DNA from: Fasciolopsis buskii
Taxonomy: Eukaryota; Platyhelminthes; Trematoda; Plagiorchiida; Fasciolidae
NCBI GenBank assembly: GCA_008360955.1
Contig: LUCM01009854.1
Coordinates: forward strand, 140,206-204,205
Direction of reading: 5' to 3'
Length of the DNA stretch: 64,000 bases
Positions 62,400 to 64,000 of this stretch are shown here, piece by piece (within the stretch, counting starts at the first letter, position 1; each line of letters begins with the position of its first letter). A model generated the notes under the pieces. The model did not search any database. It saw only the letters and a program-made list of their open reading frames with translations, and was not told the origin of the DNA. A program made the translations under genes and the position numbers.

Positions 62400-62892
62400 C
62401 GGTGCGTGAATGGTTCATCATCGTTCAGCGTTAAACAGCAAGGCAAGCCTCACTGACCGCTGCCTTTCCACAGAGTTACACGTTTATATAAAAAGAGTGA
62501 ATATCCAAGGGGAACAGGGAGTGGACCTACACAGGCGGGAAAAGATAAGATGCTGCTGCAGCCAACACACGGAACACAGTCTAACTGTACAAACGCACGT
62601 GTTTTCAATCACTCTGATTCGATAGAAAATGACAGCACGATCGCCACCGTTCACGGTTCACTGCCATATCCTTCAGTGTCTCCAGCCAACAAGTCGACAA
62701 GTCTTTCGGACCCCAACCACGAAGACAAAGACGTGAGACAGCTAATTTACCCAAGTTCGCTGTACATTTTCTCATCCCACGTTGCCACGTCATCTGTTGG
62801 CCTCCACATGGCTTCTTCCATTCACTGGGAGGAACACAAAATAAGGTACGGTATGGTAGACGAGTGTTCGTCATGCGCAACACGTGACCCAA
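62400..62892 (-). mobile_element. RTE-like C-terminus and 3' tail in intron 2
   Basis: The minus frame 62892-62605 reads MGHVLRMTNTRLPYRTLFCV, then WQRGMRKCTANLGK, RGWGPKDLSTCWLETLKDMA and NRERWRSCCHFLS. These are the final blocks of fluke RTE proteins (LGHVLRM, GWGPRD, WLETL-DMA-NR-QWR). The frame is open to its natural stop, followed by 3' tail sequence also found at 48800-49065. Confidence 0.85.
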
Positions 62893-62925
62893 TCAGCGTA
62901 GTCTACTAAGTTTCATACTCTGAAA

Positions 62926-64000
62926 GTGATTGTGCCCATCTTTAAGAAGGGTACACGGAGTGGCTGCAGCAATCTTCGTGGGATTAGTTTAATTCCGATA
63001 GTTACTAAGGTGTTAGCTTCGATAATGCTGCGCCGTTTGACACCGATCCGCCAGAGTAATATCCGCGAACAACAGGCCGGATTTCGGCCAGGTCTAGGTT
63101 GCATCGACCAAATATTCACTCTTCGACAGATACTCGAAACGCGCCACAAGCACCGCCGCCCTACGATCGTAGTCTTCCTCGACTTGAAAGGTGCTTTCGA
63201 CTCCGTGGATCGACCGGCACTACTCAGTGCTCTCCACCGGAAGGGTATGCCAACGAAGTTTGTGAACCTGCTGCGAGCATTGTACTCGCATACCTACGGT
63301 CGCGTGAGGGTATAGGGTGAACTGTCACGTTCATTCGAAGCGATTAGTGGCGTTCGACAAGGGTGTCCCATCTCTCCATTCTTGTTCAACTTCGTTATGG
63401 ACGAGGTGATGGAAGATGCTTTAGGAGGTCTCCGGGATGCAGGAGTCGAATTGGGAAATGGAGGAAAGCTATGCGACCTAAGTTACACAGACGACGTCGT
63501 GTGCCTGTTCGAGTCAGCGGACCATGCACAACGGGCACTAGATAGACTGTCGAGATCGGTCGCTCGGTTCGGCATGCGCGTTGCACCTTCAAAGTGCAAA
63601 GTACTGTTACAAGACTGGACGACCACAGCGCCGAACTTGATACTGGATGGAGAGGAAATAACAATGGTGGACCGTTTCACCTACCTTGGTAGCTGCGTGT
63701 CCAACGATGGTAGCTCGGGATTGGAGGTAAGTATGCGTATATCCAAGGCTCGTGCAGCTTACGCTGGATTGAAGCACTTGTGGCGTCGGCCTGATATTTC
63801 ACTGAAGTTGAAAGGTCGTGTGTACTGTGCTGCAGTGCGTTCAGTTCTGTTGCACGGTTGCGAGACGTGGAGTATGCGTGTGGGCGATGTTCGTCGGTTG
63901 GAGGTTTTCGACAACCCATGTTTACGTAGTGTGGCTAGGATTGGATGGAGTGACCGGGTGAGTAATATTGAGGTTAGGAATCTGGTATTGGGTGCCACTT
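62926..64000 (+). mobile_element. RTE-like reverse transcriptase, nearly intact frame, in intron 2
   Basis: One frame runs the full 1075 bases to the window edge, with a single stop (TAG at 63313-63315) where a sister copy has TAC. Blocks in order: VIVPIFKKGTRSGCSNLRG (RT entry), TIVVFLDLKGAFDSVDRPAL (catalytic D region), GVRQGCPISPFLFNFVMDE, SYTDDVV (YADD box with T for A, 63481-63501), APSKCKVLLQDW, FTYLGSCVSNDGSSG, ARAAYAGLKHLWRRPD, VLLHGCETWS and ARIGW. The copy is 5'-truncated at about 62920, typical of target-primed insertion, and is the least decayed element in the window, so probably the youngest. It lies in sense with the host gene. Confidence 0.92.

Larger units (their letters stand above)
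62025..64000 (+). other. ATP6V1A: ATP6V1A intron 2, continuing past the window
   Basis: The third coding exon (expected to continue with the conserved S-G-V segment) is not found before 64000. The intron holds an RTE tail on the minus strand and a large RTE RT fragment on the plus strand. The stretch 62330-62400 contains a B-box-like GGGTTCGAACT (62391-62401), without an A box I can identify. Confidence 0.85.

Noticed and set aside
62330..62410. SINE or tRNA at the B-box-like GGGTTCGAACT
   Set aside because: No matching A box or tRNA fold upstream, and it abuts RTE 3' tail sequence.

Overview
The window looks like nuclear DNA of a digenean fluke (trematode flatworm). It has few, widely spaced eukaryotic exons with kilobase introns, and dense, decayed retroelements of types typical of flukes: RTE-like and CR1/Jockey-like non-LTR elements, Penelope-like elements (PLE), and tRNA-derived SINEs, one family carrying a hammerhead-ribozyme-like motif. 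A fasciolid or related fluke is plausible, but I cannot name the species from the sequence alone.

Only two protein-coding genes can be supported, both on the + strand. The first is a large, probably terminal exon (3768-6385) whose frame is open from a splice acceptor through 849 codons after the first ATG. It encodes a long low-complexity, presumably disordered protein that I do not recognise. The second is the 5' end of the gene for V-type ATPase catalytic subunit A (ATP6V1A): one exon at 58000-58084 that starts exactly at the ATG behind a splice acceptor, and a second at 61896-62024. The rest of that gene lies beyond the right edge.

The roughly 51 kb between them is a repeat graveyard. From left to right: two PLE copies on the - strand (8.0-10.4 kb, one with both reverse transcriptase and GIY-YIG endonuclease remnants); two copies of a short element with a hammerhead-like motif, one behind a tRNA-like head (11.4-11.9 kb); a transposase-like pseudogene (15.8-16.6 kb); a CR1-like element on the - strand (23.4-25.9 kb); CR1-like scraps at 35.9-36.6, 43.3-43.8 and 50.5-51.0 kb; a second SINE family (46.2 and 47.7 kb); and a cluster of RTE copies in both orientations from 48.8 kb to the right edge, several inside the introns of ATP6V1A. 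A pentamer minisatellite and a 663-base assembly gap interrupt one RTE copy at 51.2-52.1 kb.

The most unusual structural features are two long, near-identical inverted repeats inside this old, diverged repeat background: 815-bp arms at 52.3 and 56.6 kb with one mismatch, and 447-bp arms at 13.3 and 27.4 kb with three. Their edges are abrupt, with related but diverged flanks, which suggests recent gene conversion, inverted duplication or an assembly effect. No rRNA, functional tRNA, CRISPR array or bacterial-type operon was seen. Boundaries of decayed repeats are approximate because they were judged by eye from motifs and translations.
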